Shown in pieces: positions 24,711-34,759 of a stretch of DNA of 64,000 nucleotides. Position 1 is the stretch's first letter. Each line of letters begins with the position of its first letter. Below the pieces are notes generated by a model that was not told the origin of the DNA, searched no databases, and worked only from the letters and a program-made list of their open reading frames with translations. A program made the position numbers and the translations under genes. Source of the stretch: Pneumocystis sp. 'macacae' (taxonomy: Eukaryota; Ascomycota; Pneumocystomycetes; Pneumocystales; Pneumocystaceae); the NCBI GenBank assembly GCA_018127085.1, contig CM030734.1, positions 124,001 to 188,000 of the forward strand, written 5' to 3'.

Positions 24711-25200
24711 ATGGTGAGATTCAAAGCTCGCTACCTCGTATTTCAAATTTTCTACGAAGACCAGCTCATATCAAGCTTAACAGGTACAGTTAGGCCAAAA
24801 AAAGCATCTGCTTCAAATAGTAGACTACCTGATGGAGCATCCATAATACTAAAACCTTCTGATCTATCAAATATTATTAAGGAACATGTTCATCTAAATT
24901 TTGGTGATTGGGGACATGGTCTAGTTGCATCCAGTTTAAACAGTAAATAAACAAAACACTTATAGACCTGCTAATATGCAAAATATAGTCAAATACTATT
25001 CTCCAGCAACATGCATGGGCATTCTTCGTATTGCACGTCAACATTATCGGCTTGTTTGGGCTGCCTTAACTCTGGTAAAAATGGTACATAATCAGCGTGT
25101 AGTTATACGTGTTTTGCGGGTTAATGGTACAATGAAAAGTGCAGAAATGTATCTAATTGAACATAATCGTGATTTGCTGCTACAACATAAATCAATGTAG
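24711..25200 (+). CDS. POP5: RNase P/RNase MRP subunit Pop5
   Basis: Protein subunit shared by nuclear RNase P (tRNA 5' processing) and RNase MRP (rRNA processing). The first exon starts MVRFKARYLVFQI, the signature N-terminus of Pop5, and contains LSNIIKEHVHLNFGDWG. A 49-nt intron (about 24947-24993) joins SSLN to IKYYSPATCMGILRIARQHYRLVW. The second exon continues LVKMVHNQRVVIRVLRVNGT with the conserved strand of the ferredoxin-like fold and ends at 25198-25200. Total length is about 145 residues, normal for the family. It follows the Sos7-like gene in the same direction with 54 bp between stop and start. Confidence 0.93.
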
Positions 25201-25706
25201 TGGATCTATAAACAATATAAAAATAGAATATATAAACAGAACACAATATATATTCAGCGCATATAATTCCTCAAAAATAACCATATACCAACCTTCTGAA
25301 ATATACAGGGCGATACATATATTCTAAAGCAACTATGTATATACTTCAGAATTGCGAAACAAAGTATATATAACTTGGAAGATTAGTATACATATTATCT
25401 AAATACATATATATGCTCAGAAAGGGGCACTAGAAAACAAGAAAATGAAGAAGATATTTCTGAAAGATGTTTATTATAAAGATCTTTATGTTTAAAACTG
25501 ATGAATATGTATCCACATACATGTCTATTTACAAGAGACGTTAACTAAATAAAAAAGTTCATATAGTACCATAAACCGAATATTTTATGGATTACGACTC
25601 CCTACAAAACCATTTGTCATATTTGCACATCGTCTTCCCCAATTACGAGGTTGATGTCTAAATACAACATTAGACATGGATTTAAACACCAGCTTTAAGT
25701 CAAAAA
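25201..25706. other. AT-rich convergent intergenic region
   Basis: About 500 bp between the convergent POP5 and pantothenate kinase stops. Simple TATA/ATAC-rich sequence, with no recognised feature. Confidence 0.5.
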
Positions 25707-27085
25707 TTACTTTAGGAAAGCACCAACAGCACCAAGATAACCTTCATGTCTCAAAAAATAAGCTTTTTTAGTTCCACCAGACCAAAAACGTATAGCATAA
25801 GAAAGTGTATGCATAGTAGCAGGATGGCCTACAAAATAAGCTTTTGAAATAAAATATTGCAAAAGAGGACCCCTAATGTAAGTTCCACCAAAATATATTG
25901 TTTCAAGTTCATGGATTCGAGCTTGTAAATAAGCTATTTGACCAATGTTGTTACTAATAGCGTATAAAAGACTTTTTCCGATATCTTCTGGACGAAACCG
26001 AGACTGAAAATCATGGATAGAATCATGTTGTTGAGTCAGTTTCTTTTGAAAGACTTTACCAAATGTGCTTGCAATAATAGTTGATTTTAAGCCGATTTTA
26101 TCATAATTTGTACCATAAATATCACCAACTGACATATCTACAGCCATATTGTCACCAGTTCTCGAAACTTCTAGCATTTCTGACATTTTAGGAATTAAAT
26201 AATAACTTTTCGGTATATACCATCAAATGTTTTTGCATCAGTTAAAATAGACATTAAACCCCATAATGTCCCTCCACCAAGCTAATCATATGATGAGTTA
26301 GCGGGAAAGAACAAAACATATATGTGTATATATATAATATGAAACATACCGAAGAACCACCAATACGTTCATACTGTTCTGGACCAGAAACTTTAATCAT
26401 GCTTACACCACTCCCAATATTACAAAGCTTTTTTATTACTTATTTGACTAACATTATTTATATACTTACAAGATATGGATAAATATTTGGTTGTGGATGA
26501 CAAAACTTCATCGGCTCAGATTCTGAATAAGTGAACACTTCGTCCGGAATTTCTGTAATAAAAAAATCCAAACCGACAATCAAACATTCCATTTCGTCTT
26601 CTCGAACAATTTCTACACCTAACTCTGCTCGAAACCGGTCATAATATTTAAATGCACCGCCCCCCGTTGCCATTACACACATTGCTGGTCCTTCTACCTT
26701 ACAAGATTCGGTATACCGCTTACATAACGAAGAAAGAAATGCAATGCATTTATCAATCTCCTTCGTCTCAAAGCGTCTGAAGTTAAATCTGCTGCCACCT
26801 TCAGCATCTTTTGTAATATAAACAACTTTGGCCAATGATCCACCAATCTTTATCGGAACTTAATCAAGAAACATACTGAGAAAAGTAGTAAAGAATACTT
26901 ACATCTACTGCAATATGTGAAACCTCTTCTTTATGGTGTGGAAGTGCTATTTCTCGAGTTTTATCAGGTGCCATATCAGAAACAATCTTTGCACCTACTT
27001 AAAGTCAATTTTTCCGAAAAACAAGACATGATAAGTAACCTTGTACATTGATCTGTACAGACAGTGTTTTTAGCACTGTATCCAT
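25707..27085 (-). CDS. CAB1: Type II (eukaryotic) pantothenate kinase
   Basis: Phosphorylates pantothenate, the first committed step of coenzyme A synthesis. A first exon from ATG 27085 (MDTVLKTLSVQINVQ) splices to GAKIVSDMAP and ALPHHKEEVSHIAVD, then IGGSLAKVVYI, the glycine-rich phosphate-binding motif of the ASKHA fold. The next exon carries AMCVMATGGGAFKYYDRF and the acidic EDEMECLIVGLDFF. After a short exon (about 26350-26420, GSGVSMIKVS-like reading) the last exon gives DMSVGDIYGTNYDKIGLKS, STIIASTFGK, DIGKSLLYAISNNIGQIAYL and YFGGTYIRGP. The stop is at 25707-25709. The upstream-exon start is inferred from frame continuity; an alternative is the ATG at 26974. Confidence 0.93.
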
Positions 27086-27588
27086 TAGGCTTTGGGCCTT
27101 AGGCGCCAGTTTTTACTAGCTACACCTTTTTTATCGTTAATTCTTCATCAAATCGATCGGAAAATCAACAGCAAAAACACTTGAAGCATTCTCAAAAATA
27201 TAGGGAAACATAGGGAAAAAGGGAAAAAGATATTGTTTCAAAAAGGCACATGTTTCGTATTCTTCTCAGTTAAATATATTTTAAAGGACAGCTTGGAACA
27301 TTTTAAAAAATCATTAATTTTAAAAAAAATCTTAAGCAATCCGAATACAACGAAAAACATATTGAATCCTTTATTCTTTTAATTCTTTATACCTGCAATA
27401 AATATATATAAAATTGCTAATATTCAAACGACTTTCAAATACATATTTTTCTAAAGCTTGTATATTTTAAAACGATTAGTCTTGGTTTAACACATTTGAT
27501 ATAATTTATAATTTTTAAGCATCTGATCAATACATCTAATATTATTTGGTTGTGATATTTGCATTTTGGAAGATTAGATCTATTCATT
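27086..27588. other. divergent intergenic region CAB1 / SLU7
   Basis: About 500 bp between the divergent CAB1 and SLU7 starts. AT-rich and presumably the promoters of both; no specific site recognised. Confidence 0.5.
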
Positions 27589-29169
27589 ATGGCATCTGAT
27601 CCGAATTTTATGCCTATGAATATTTATGCTACTACTGGGCGAAACCGGAGAGAAGAGCGCTGGCGCCAGAAACAACTTGAGGAAGGAAAAAAGTTAGGAT
27701 TGATAGAACCCGAGTTAGATGCAGATGGGAAACAGGTGAATCCTCATATTCCTCGTTAATGTTATCTTTGCCTATCCAACATAACGCTAATTGTTTATAG
27801 AATTCATTTCCAAAGCACCGTGGTACATTGATGAAACAGAGGGGAAGGCCTCATTACGGCACCAGCGACTAAGGCAAGATGATACTACAGAAACCGATCA
27901 TAGTATTGCTTATATCCGTGGTCAACGAGCAGTAAGTCAAACGGCAATCTTCTAGGAAAAGACAAATTTTAAAATCAATTCACAGGGACCAGCAGCAACA
28001 AAATTCCGGAAGGGGGCATGTGACAACTGCGGTGCAATGTCTCATAAAACTAAAGATTGTATGGAAAGACCTCGAAAATTGGGCGCTCGATGGACAGGTA
28101 AAGACATTCAAGCCGATGAAGTTATTTATGAAATAAACATGACGTGGGATTCAAAGAGGGATCGCTGGAATGGATATGATCCTCGTGAGCATCAAAAAAT
28201 AGTCGAAGAGTACGAGAGAGTGGAAAAGGCACAGCAAGAAGCCAGAAGCAGGAATTTAGAGAACTTCTCAGAAGATGGTTGGATAGCAAAAGATGATGAC
28301 AAATATGCAGATGAGGCAGACATGCCGGGACAGAAATTCGATGCACACAATCGCATGAGTACACGGAATTTAAGGTGTGTGTTTGTGTGTTTTCCATAGC
28401 TTTCTTGCTGACAACGAAACAAGGATACGAGAAGATACAGCAAAATATCTGCTAAATCTAAACGAAACATCTACCAATTATGATCCAAAAACAAGGTCTA
28501 TGAGGGATGATCCAAATAAAATTTCCAGGGACAACAGACTAATGGCTAACAACGAGTTCGAGCGCTCATCAGGTGAAGCAGCAGAGTTTGAAAAGCTGCA
28601 AATCTTTGCATGGCAGGCGGAAGAAAGAGGCAAGAGTATTCATCTTCAAGCAAACCCGACCCAGGGTGCACTGTATCACAAACAACACAAAGAAGAAGCC
28701 AACGAAGCCAGAATTAATGCTAGAAAAAAAATCCTAGCCAAATATGGAGGCGAAAAGCATTTTATTGTCCCCCCAAAGGAACTGCTTTATGCACAGGCCG
28801 AGCAGTATGTCGAGTATTCAAAGGATGGAAAAATCATCAAAGGCAGAGAAAAGTCTGCTCCTCTCTCCCGATACCCCGAAAACGTACTTGTCAACAACCA
28901 CACCCAAGTCTTTGGGTCCTGGTGGCACGAGGGCCAGTGGGGATATGCATGCTGTTACCAGTAAACTTTCCCAGCCCGTTTTCTTTAACTTATGTTTTAG
29001 GTTTATCAAGAATTCTTACTGTACCGGCGAAGAGGGCATTCTTGCCGCACAAGAATACTTTGAGTTTAAGAAAAAACACATGCAGAACCCGCCCGACGAC
29101 CCGTCTGCCACAGTGGATCACACATCTGCACCATCTATACCACCCACATCGAAAAGAAAACACACATAG
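27589..29169 (+). CDS. SLU7: Pre-mRNA splicing factor Slu7
   Basis: Second-step splicing factor that helps select the 3' splice site. The ATG at 27589 gives MASDPNFMPMNIYATTGRNRR; after an intron comes EFISKAPWYIDE, a conserved Slu7 block. The zinc knuckle is CDNCGAMSHKTKDC (CX2CX4HX4C) followed by MERPRKLGARWTG. Later exons contain NMTWDSKRDRWNGYDPREH, REDTAKYLLNLN, YDPKTRSMRDDP, LQANPTQGALYHKQHKEE and [26 protein letters not shown]. It ends in a Pro/Ser-rich tail, SKRKHT, stop at 29167-29169. Four introns are visible. GC content rises through its 3' exons toward the adjacent GC island. Confidence 0.97.
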
Positions 29170-29363
29170 AGTCTGGGCTGCCACACACATACACATACAT
29201 ACTGCTGCCCAGCCGCTGCTTAACACCAGACCCAACACTATATATAGAAATATATACAGCAGACCGTAAGCCACCAGAGGCAATACACACAGCAAGGCAA
29301 CAGGCAAACAAAACACAATATATTTTGCAGATATACAAAACATACAACTACAGCTGCTCCACA

Positions 29364-30011
29364 CTACTCCTCCTCCTCCTCCGCCGTGTCTCCATCAGTC
29401 TTTGCTGCAAGCTTCTTGCGCCGCGTCCGCCCAGGCCGTCCACCCCTTCTCCGTCAGCACCACCACCACACTCCCCACTTACCCAAAGGGCGAGTTCAGT
29501 GCAAAGTCAATGTGCTTCTGCGAGTCCAGCCGCACAAGAAACGACGGCACATTCACAATCTGCTTCCCCACACGGATGTGCCGCTGCCGGATCAGCACCC
29601 GTGCATGGTGGATGCTCTTTGCAAGCCCCAGCTTAAACACCTGTGTCTGCAGCCGCCGCTCAAGAAAATCCTCGATCCGCAGCGCAAGCACATAGTCCAG
29701 CTTCCGCTTCGTCTCGTCCAGCACCCCAATCCGCACCAGCCGCCGGATCAGCGCATTGCCCTCAAACAGCCGCCGCGGATCCTTGTCGTCAAGCGTCAGC
29801 AGCTCCCGCGCCGCCCGCCGGATCTTGGACAGAATAAGCAGGTTGCGCCAGATCTCCCGCTTGTTCCGCAGCCCATACTCCCCACACAGCCGCAGCTCTG
29901 CGTCCAGCCGCGCCGACTCAAACGGCCGCCGCGGCACTGTCTGTCAGCACTGTCTGCCGCACCCGCCGTACCTTTGTATGTCTTTCTGCAGTTTCTCGGT
30001 GCGCACGGCAT
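29364..30011 (-). CDS. RPS9: 40S ribosomal protein S9 (uS4)
   Basis: Component of the small ribosomal subunit that binds 18S rRNA near the decoding region. Exon 1 (ATG at 30011) reads [13 protein letters not shown]; a short intron joins it to [31 protein letters not shown]. The body carries the S4 RNA-binding domain ([17 protein letters not shown] block, here [22 protein letters not shown], then [19 protein letters not shown]) and FVNVPSF-like strands. A 34-nt intron (GTAAGT..CGGAG) near 29450 joins NSPFG to [12 protein letters not shown], and the protein ends in an acidic EEEEE tail at 29364. Codon use is extremely GC-rich. Divergent from RPL21 and sharing its promoter. RPS9 is a common MAT-flank gene in ascomycetes. 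Confidence 0.98.
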
Positions 30012-30209
30012 CTCTGCTGCTGTCGCCGCCCGCGCCCGACAACACCCCGTCCACCCTAACCCTAACACGACAACCCTAACCAACACAACCCTAGACATCA
30101 CAGACCCAGCCCTAACAGCCCCAACCCACACAGCCAAACCCTAACCCTGCCCACGCACCGCCCAAGCAACCCAACCTCGCGCGGCACACACCGCTCCGCC
30201 AAAGCACAC
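30012..30209. promoter_or_regulatory. shared RPS9/RPL21 divergent promoter with CCCTAA boxes
   Basis: 198 bp lie between the two ribosomal protein start codons. Perfect CCCTAA hexamers are at 30054, 30060, 30074, 30110 and 30139, with a CCCTAG at 30089. In ascomycetes, Tbf1-type telobox factors and the S. pombe HomolE element (ACCCTACCCT) act on ribosomal protein promoters through such sites, so a control role is likely. Confidence 0.75.
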
Positions 30210-30754
30210 ATGCCACACTCATACGGTACGTCTCTGCTGCACTGCCGCTGCTGACACCACAGGTCTCCGTGCACGGACACGCCATCTCTTCCGCCGCAGC
30301 TTCCGGCGCAGAGGGACCATCAGGTACGCTGCTTCTCCACTGCACGCCTAACCACAGCCTCTCGACCTATCTGCGGACATACCGTGCCGGCCAGCACGTC
30401 GACATCTGTGTCAACGGCGCCGTCCAGAAGGGCATGCCGCACAAGTACTACCACGGGCGGACCGGCGTCGTCTTTGGCGTCACGCCCCGCGCTGTCGGCG
30501 TCATTGTCAACAAGCGTGTCGGCAACCGCATTGTCCCCAAGCGCCTCTGTGTCCGCATCGAGCATGTCCGTCCCTCCCGCTGCCGCGAGGACTTTGTCCG
30601 CCGTGTCCGCCGCAACGCTGCTCTCCGTGCGGCCTCTTCCACTGACCGCCTCTCTCTCAAGCGCTGCCCCGCCGCCCCCCGTTCCGCACACATTGTGTCC
30701 TGCGACTCGCTCCCCGAGACAGTCCGCCCCCTCCCCTACGAGACTCTGCTCTAG
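30210..30754 (+). CDS. RPL21: 60S ribosomal protein L21 (eL21)
   Basis: Large-subunit ribosomal protein. Exon 1 is tiny (MPHSYG, ATG at 30210); a 35-nt intron leads to LRARTRHLFRRSFRRRGTI, and a second short intron joins to SLSTYLRTYRAGQHVDICVNG. The most diagnostic block is VQKGMPHKYYHGRTGVVFGV, followed by RAVGVIVNKRVGNRIVPKRL and RIEHVRPSRCREDF. It ends PLPYETLL like yeast L21 (PVPYETFI), stop at 30752-30754. Length of about 157 residues is normal. The gene is highly GC-rich, including its introns, which still keep CTGAC/CTAAC branch-like sites. Known as a conserved neighbour of MAT in filamentous ascomycetes. Confidence 0.98.
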
Positions 30755-30761
30755 CTCAATA

Positions 30762-30969
30762 CACGTGCTCTCACGTGCATCCCCGTGCGCCCATGTGCCC
30801 CCACGTGCGTCCACGTGCACTCACGTGGGGGCACGTGCCCTGCGCGTCTTCCTGTGCGTGTCCCTGCGCGCCCGCCCTGCCGGCACGTGCCCAGCAGCCC
30901 CTGCACGTGCGCCCACGTGGCCTCATGTGACTGCACGTGCAGCCACGTGCACCCGCGTGCCCTCACGTG
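30762..30969. repeat. 10-bp-phased array of CACGTG boxes
   Basis: Twelve perfect CACGTG palindromes start at 30762, 30772, 30802, 30812, 30822, 30832, 30884, 30904, 30914, 30934, 30944 and 30964. One-base variants (CCCGTG, CATGTG, CGCGTG) fill most 10-bp gaps. Phase is kept within each half and slips by 2 bp between 30832 and 30884. CACGTG is the Cbf1/bHLH (E-box, CDE1) site. The array lies between RPL21 and the carrier gene. Confidence 0.9.
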
Positions 30970-30991
30970 CGCCAGCCCTGTGCCGCTGCAG

Positions 30992-31933
30992 ACAAACTGG
31001 ACGAGCAGCGCGCGCACCGCGCGCCACACACTGCACACCTCGTTGCGGGAGGGTATGTATGTGTCTGCGTGCACGCTGACCACAGGTGCGGCGGGATGCT
31101 TGCAGCCCTGTGCACTGCACCGCTCGACATCGTCCGGACACGGCTCCAGACCGGCCACAGACCCGCCGGCCCGCCCGGCCTGCAGACTGCCTGCGAGCTC
31201 GCCGGCCTGTGCCGCCGCGAGGGCCGGCGCGCACTCTTCCGCGGCCTCGGCCCGAGCCTGGCCGGCGTTGTCCCGGCAAAGTATGGCGCCGCTGCGTGCG
31301 CAGCTAATGTGCAGGGCAATCCACTTCTACACATACGGCAACACAAAGGCAGCGCTCGCCGACTCCGCTGCCCCGCCCGGCTGGATCCACGTTGTGTCGG
31401 GTGCCTGTGCGGGCGTTGTCACTGCAACGGCAACAAACCCAATATGGGTCGTCAAGACACGGCTGCAGCTCGACCGCGGCACACAGTACCGCAGCGCATG
31501 GGACTGCGTGCGGAGGATTGTCCAGCAGGAAGGGCTGCTGGCTCTGTACCGGGGAATGAGTGCATCCTATGTCGGAGTCTCAGAAAGCACCATCCAGTGG
31601 GTCGTCTATGAGGACCTAAAGCAGCGGGCAGGCGGACAGGAGACCGGATGGGTGGGGGTGCTTGCAGGGGGCGCTGCAAAGCTGGCAGCAGCTGTTGCAA
31701 CGTATCCACACGAGGTGGTCCGGACGCGGCTGCGCGAGGCGCCGCGGGAGGGCAGCGCCCGGTACCGGGGACTGGTCGAGTGTTTCTGCCGGGTGTGGAG
31801 AGAGGAGGGCGTGGGGGGGCTGTATGGGGGATTGGGGGCGCATCTGCTGCGGGTGATTCCGAGCGCGGGGATTGTGTTTGGGTCGTATGAGGCTGTGATG
31901 GGGCTTTGGGGGAGCAGAGACAGACAGGGCTAG
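30992..31933 (+). CDS. RIM2: Mitochondrial carrier, RIM2-type (SLC25)
   Basis: Six-helix mitochondrial inner-membrane carrier, closest in motifs to the pyrimidine nucleotide carrier Rim2. Visible exons read KLDEQRAHRAPHTAHLVAGG, then CGGMLAALCTAPLDIVRTRLQ (first PX[DE]XX[KR] repeat), LFRGLGPSLAGVVPAK, and after a 34-nt intron AIHFYTYGNTKAAL. The second repeat is TATATNPIWVVKTRLQLD, and the third AAVATYPHEVVRTRLREAP. The TNPIWVVKTRLQ motif with the tryptophan is typical of Rim2 and related carriers. The true start is not resolved: there is no in-frame ATG just upstream, so a first exon may lie in or before the CACGTG array. The listed start is a possible acceptor edge. Stop at 31933. Confidence 0.92.
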   Translation, partial: TNWTSSARTARHTLHTSLREGMYVSACTLTTGAAGCLQPCALHRSTSSGHGSRPATDPPARPACRLPASSPACAAARAGAHSSAASARAWPALSRQSMAPLRAQLMCRAIHFYTYGNTKAALADSAAPPGWIHVVSGACAGVVTATATNPIWVVKTRLQLDRGTQYRSAWDCVRRIVQQEGLLALYRGMSASYVGVSESTIQWVVYEDLKQRAGGQETGWVGVLAGGAAKLAAAVATYPHEVVRTRLREAPREGSARYRGLVECFCRVWREEGVGGLYGGLGAHLLRVIPSAGIVFGSYEAVMGLWGSRDRQG

Positions 31934-31966
31934 CAGACGTAGTCGGACAGGGCAGACAGGGCAGGG

Positions 31967-32070
31967 CTAGGGCTGAGTGGGCAAGGTAAGGGTTAGGGTG
32001 TGGGCAGGGCTGTGCCGATTAGGGTTGGGTCCAGGGCCGAGGTTAGGGCGGAGTAGGCACAGGGTTAGGG
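31967..32070. repeat. cluster of TTAGGG-like motifs
   Basis: TTAGGG occurs at 31993, 32019, 32043 and 32065, with variants CTAGGG (31967) and TAAGGG (31987). It lies between the carrier stop and the end of APC5, and the APC5 stop codon itself is part of a CCCTAA on the minus strand. The motifs are spaced and degenerate, so this is not a tandem telomere. Confidence 0.75.
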
Positions 32071-34759
32071 CTGGGGTGGGAGAGGCGGGAAAGCTGGACC
32101 TTTGTGGAGAGGACGCAGTGCTGGGAGTCGAGGTCCTGGAGGGTGTAGAAGCCGGAGAGGGCGAGGTCGAGGAAGCGGAGGATGTCGTCGTGCAGGGCGG
32201 GGGAGATGGGGATGCAGGGAGAGCGGAGGTGGGGGCCAAGGAGGGCCTGGGCCATGAGGAAGTAGGCGGTGCTTTCGTGTTCGAGGTCGGAGGTCTCGAG
32301 GAGCTTTGGCATGAGGCGCTGGACGGCGTCGTATGCGGCGGAGAACTCGTGGAGGTGGAGGAGTATCTGGGCAAAGAGGAGGACGGCCTTTATGACGAGA
32401 GAGATGTTGTGACAGGTCTTTGCGAGGACGATGCATCTGGAGACGGTTGAGAAGGCCTTTAGGGGCTGCAGGCAGTCCTGGAGACGTCAGAGGCGCGGGG
32501 GAGGGGTGGAATACGATGTAGAGCTGTGCAGAGACAAGGAGCAGCATGAGGTGGTAGAGGCCCTCGAACTTGGTTGTCTTGACACGGTTCTGCATAGAGG
32601 AGAGCTTGTCGAAGGACTGGGGACATGAGCGCCTGGGGCAGACACAGGATTGCAGAGATACCAGAGAAAAGTTTCCTTTTTTTGCCTCGAGCTCTATTTC
32701 AGAGATAGAGACATAAAACGAGATGTCGCCGTCGACATCAATTGAAGACAGCTGCTTATATAGCTTATCTGCATGCTGGAGATCTTTTCTGATACATCTA
32801 AGCCAGAGCATCAGCAGGGGTTGTTTAAAAACAGACCTTCGAATTGCTTGTTTTAGTTCCTGATACAGAAAATAAGAGGACCATACGTGGTACACCTTGT
32901 GGGATCTAAATGCGATTTCTTGGGTCTCCAGCATCAGTTTTTTGCCTTCATCGAGTTTGCCCTGTTTTGATAGCTTGTACTTTTAATAGTTAGTTTAAAA
33001 AACAAGTGTTCATACATGAAACGCATAAGCACAGCGCATTCGAACAACTTCTTCAACAGACATGTCGTCAGAAGGATACTTTAGAAAGATTGATAGCAAA
33101 ACAGAGCAAAGATAAGAACAGCCTGTTCCCTTCAGAGACAACTCCATTTCGATTCGTCGGGTTTACCCAAGTTCAGCCAAATTCCGCTCTGCATAAGTAT
33201 ACAGGACGAAATTAAGCTCATGGAACAAGACTCCAAGGCCAGATTCAAAGACTTCATAACCATCTCAAACGCTCTATCTATCATAGCTTCCTGTAAATAC
33301 CATTACTGGGGTACAATCGATACACAAATAATCCTACCTCCAGAAGAGATCTCCTGGCTTCTGCTAAAAAAGTTACCGCCTGAAGATGAATCATTTTTGT
33401 TTCCTTCGTTTTTAACAAAAGATAATTTAGAACCTGTTCATCAGATACACTTTGGCCAGTTACTCCTTCGGCTTCTTTTCTTTGAAATTCAATTAAAAAA
33501 GATAAAGCATAATTGAGGCAAGCGTGATCTTTGTTTTCCCGTGCGGTGTCAATAGATTCCTGAATCGCCTAAATCACCGGTTAAAATATAAAACTATGCT
33601 TAAAAGTGTACCCAAATAGCTTCTTTATTGCAATAAAAATCGGCCTGCAACATTGCCAAGTCTAATAATGCATACTGGTATCCTGTCCTATATTATCTTA
33701 GAAAAAAACTACCAATTAAACATACTTGTCTCGATTACGCATTGTATAATCAAAGTAACGAAAAAGATAGTCAAATGAAGTTCGATAGTCGCCTGATCTC
33801 CATGAATCAAGAAATCTTGATGTCATTAACGATGTAAATACAAAAATATCCATACTTGACGTAATTTACCACGTGTGGAGCAGTTACATTCTGCTTCATA
33901 AAACTTTTCAATTGTTCTTTCATTTCTTTACTTAATTTACATTTGTTTTCTACCCTAATATTAACCTAGTACCAAATATAAGCAAAACATACTTTGCATC
34001 TTACTAACATGAAACTCAAACAACCTTTCAATATCAGAAACAGATAAACATTCTAAAATATCAATGCAGATCAGAGAAAATAATATTTCATACCTTCAAA
34101 ATCATTCTGCATTTCCTGAGAATCCCCCTCCCATAATGTCTGAAGAGTAATGTTCGTGCCAAAAGACGCCTTTTCAGGATTTTTCTGAAGCCATTTAGGC
34201 ACAGAAATACTCCTATACGTGACAAGGCTCTTCCAAAGATTGATTACATCGTCCAATGGCAAGTTATTAAACTCAACCACACATTTCCTGACAAAAGATC
34301 CAAGAAATGATGATGGACTCAATAATAAAAGTCGTCGACCAATGGCTGGAGGCGATTGCCGCCGTGATATCAAGCCTGGAATGCTTGAAAAAAAAGAAAC
34401 AAGATCATCAAAGGATTGAAGATCCCAGAGCTACTTACATAAGACATAACAATCTAAACACAAACCCTACTTTTTTAAGAATCATATCATATATGCTTCT
34501 TCCTGGAAGATGACTTGTCTTGTCACTTGTGAATTGCTGGAGATATTTCAAAGTAGATGGTGCCCCACATGATGGCTATCTTCATGTAAATACTATTAGT
34601 AATAAATATAAAAAAACGGCGCACATCTAGATGCTCCATGACCAATGTTAATACTGGAATTGTATGTTTAGGCGGAAGAAGAAAACTACAATATAGCTCA
34701 ACCAGTACAAGCAAAGCAATCTTATGTGGTGTTAAGTATTTTCCGAAAAACGCATGCAT
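32043..34759 (-). CDS. APC5: Anaphase-promoting complex subunit Apc5
   Basis: TPR-containing scaffold subunit of the APC/C ubiquitin ligase. The ATG at 34759 gives MHAFFGKYLTPHKIALLVLVELYC, the characteristic N-terminal block. A middle exon reads ENKDHACLNYALSFLIEFQ, followed by YLQEAMIDRAFEMVMKSL, IWLNLGCSYLCSVLLSIFL and EEVVRMRCAYAFHYKLSKQG, all of TPR character and in the order known from Apc5. The C-terminal exons contain FSAAYDAVQRLMPKLLE and STAYFLMAQALLG and end at TPP, stop at 32043. Many short introns are present. The 5' two thirds are AT-rich and the last about 600 bp are GC-rich, the sharpest composition switch in the window. APC5 is a classic MAT-flanking gene. Confidence 0.88.

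Larger units (their letters stand above)
29300..32650. other. GC-rich island
   Basis: Composition changes from strongly AT-rich to clearly GC-rich (by eye well above 60 percent) over roughly 3.3 kb, then returns abruptly to AT-rich within the APC5 gene at about 32.63-32.68 kb. Exons, introns and spacers are all affected. It holds RPS9, RPL21, the mitochondrial carrier and the 3' part of APC5. The encoded proteins are ordinary fungal orthologues, with GC-ending codons. Confidence 0.9.

Noticed and set aside
30054..32070. Real internal telomere or chromosome end.
   Set aside because: Hexamers are spaced and degenerate, overlap a promoter and a coding end, and genes continue on both sides.
29386..32650. 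Many long open frames on both strands of the GC-rich region.
   Set aside because: GC-rich DNA has few stop codons; these frames overlap RPS9, RPL21, the carrier or APC5 and have low-complexity products.
29300..32650. GC island as a bacterial or other horizontally acquired segment.
   Set aside because: It carries eukaryotic ribosomal protein genes with spliceosomal introns, in the conserved MAT gene order, and its edge lies inside a native gene.
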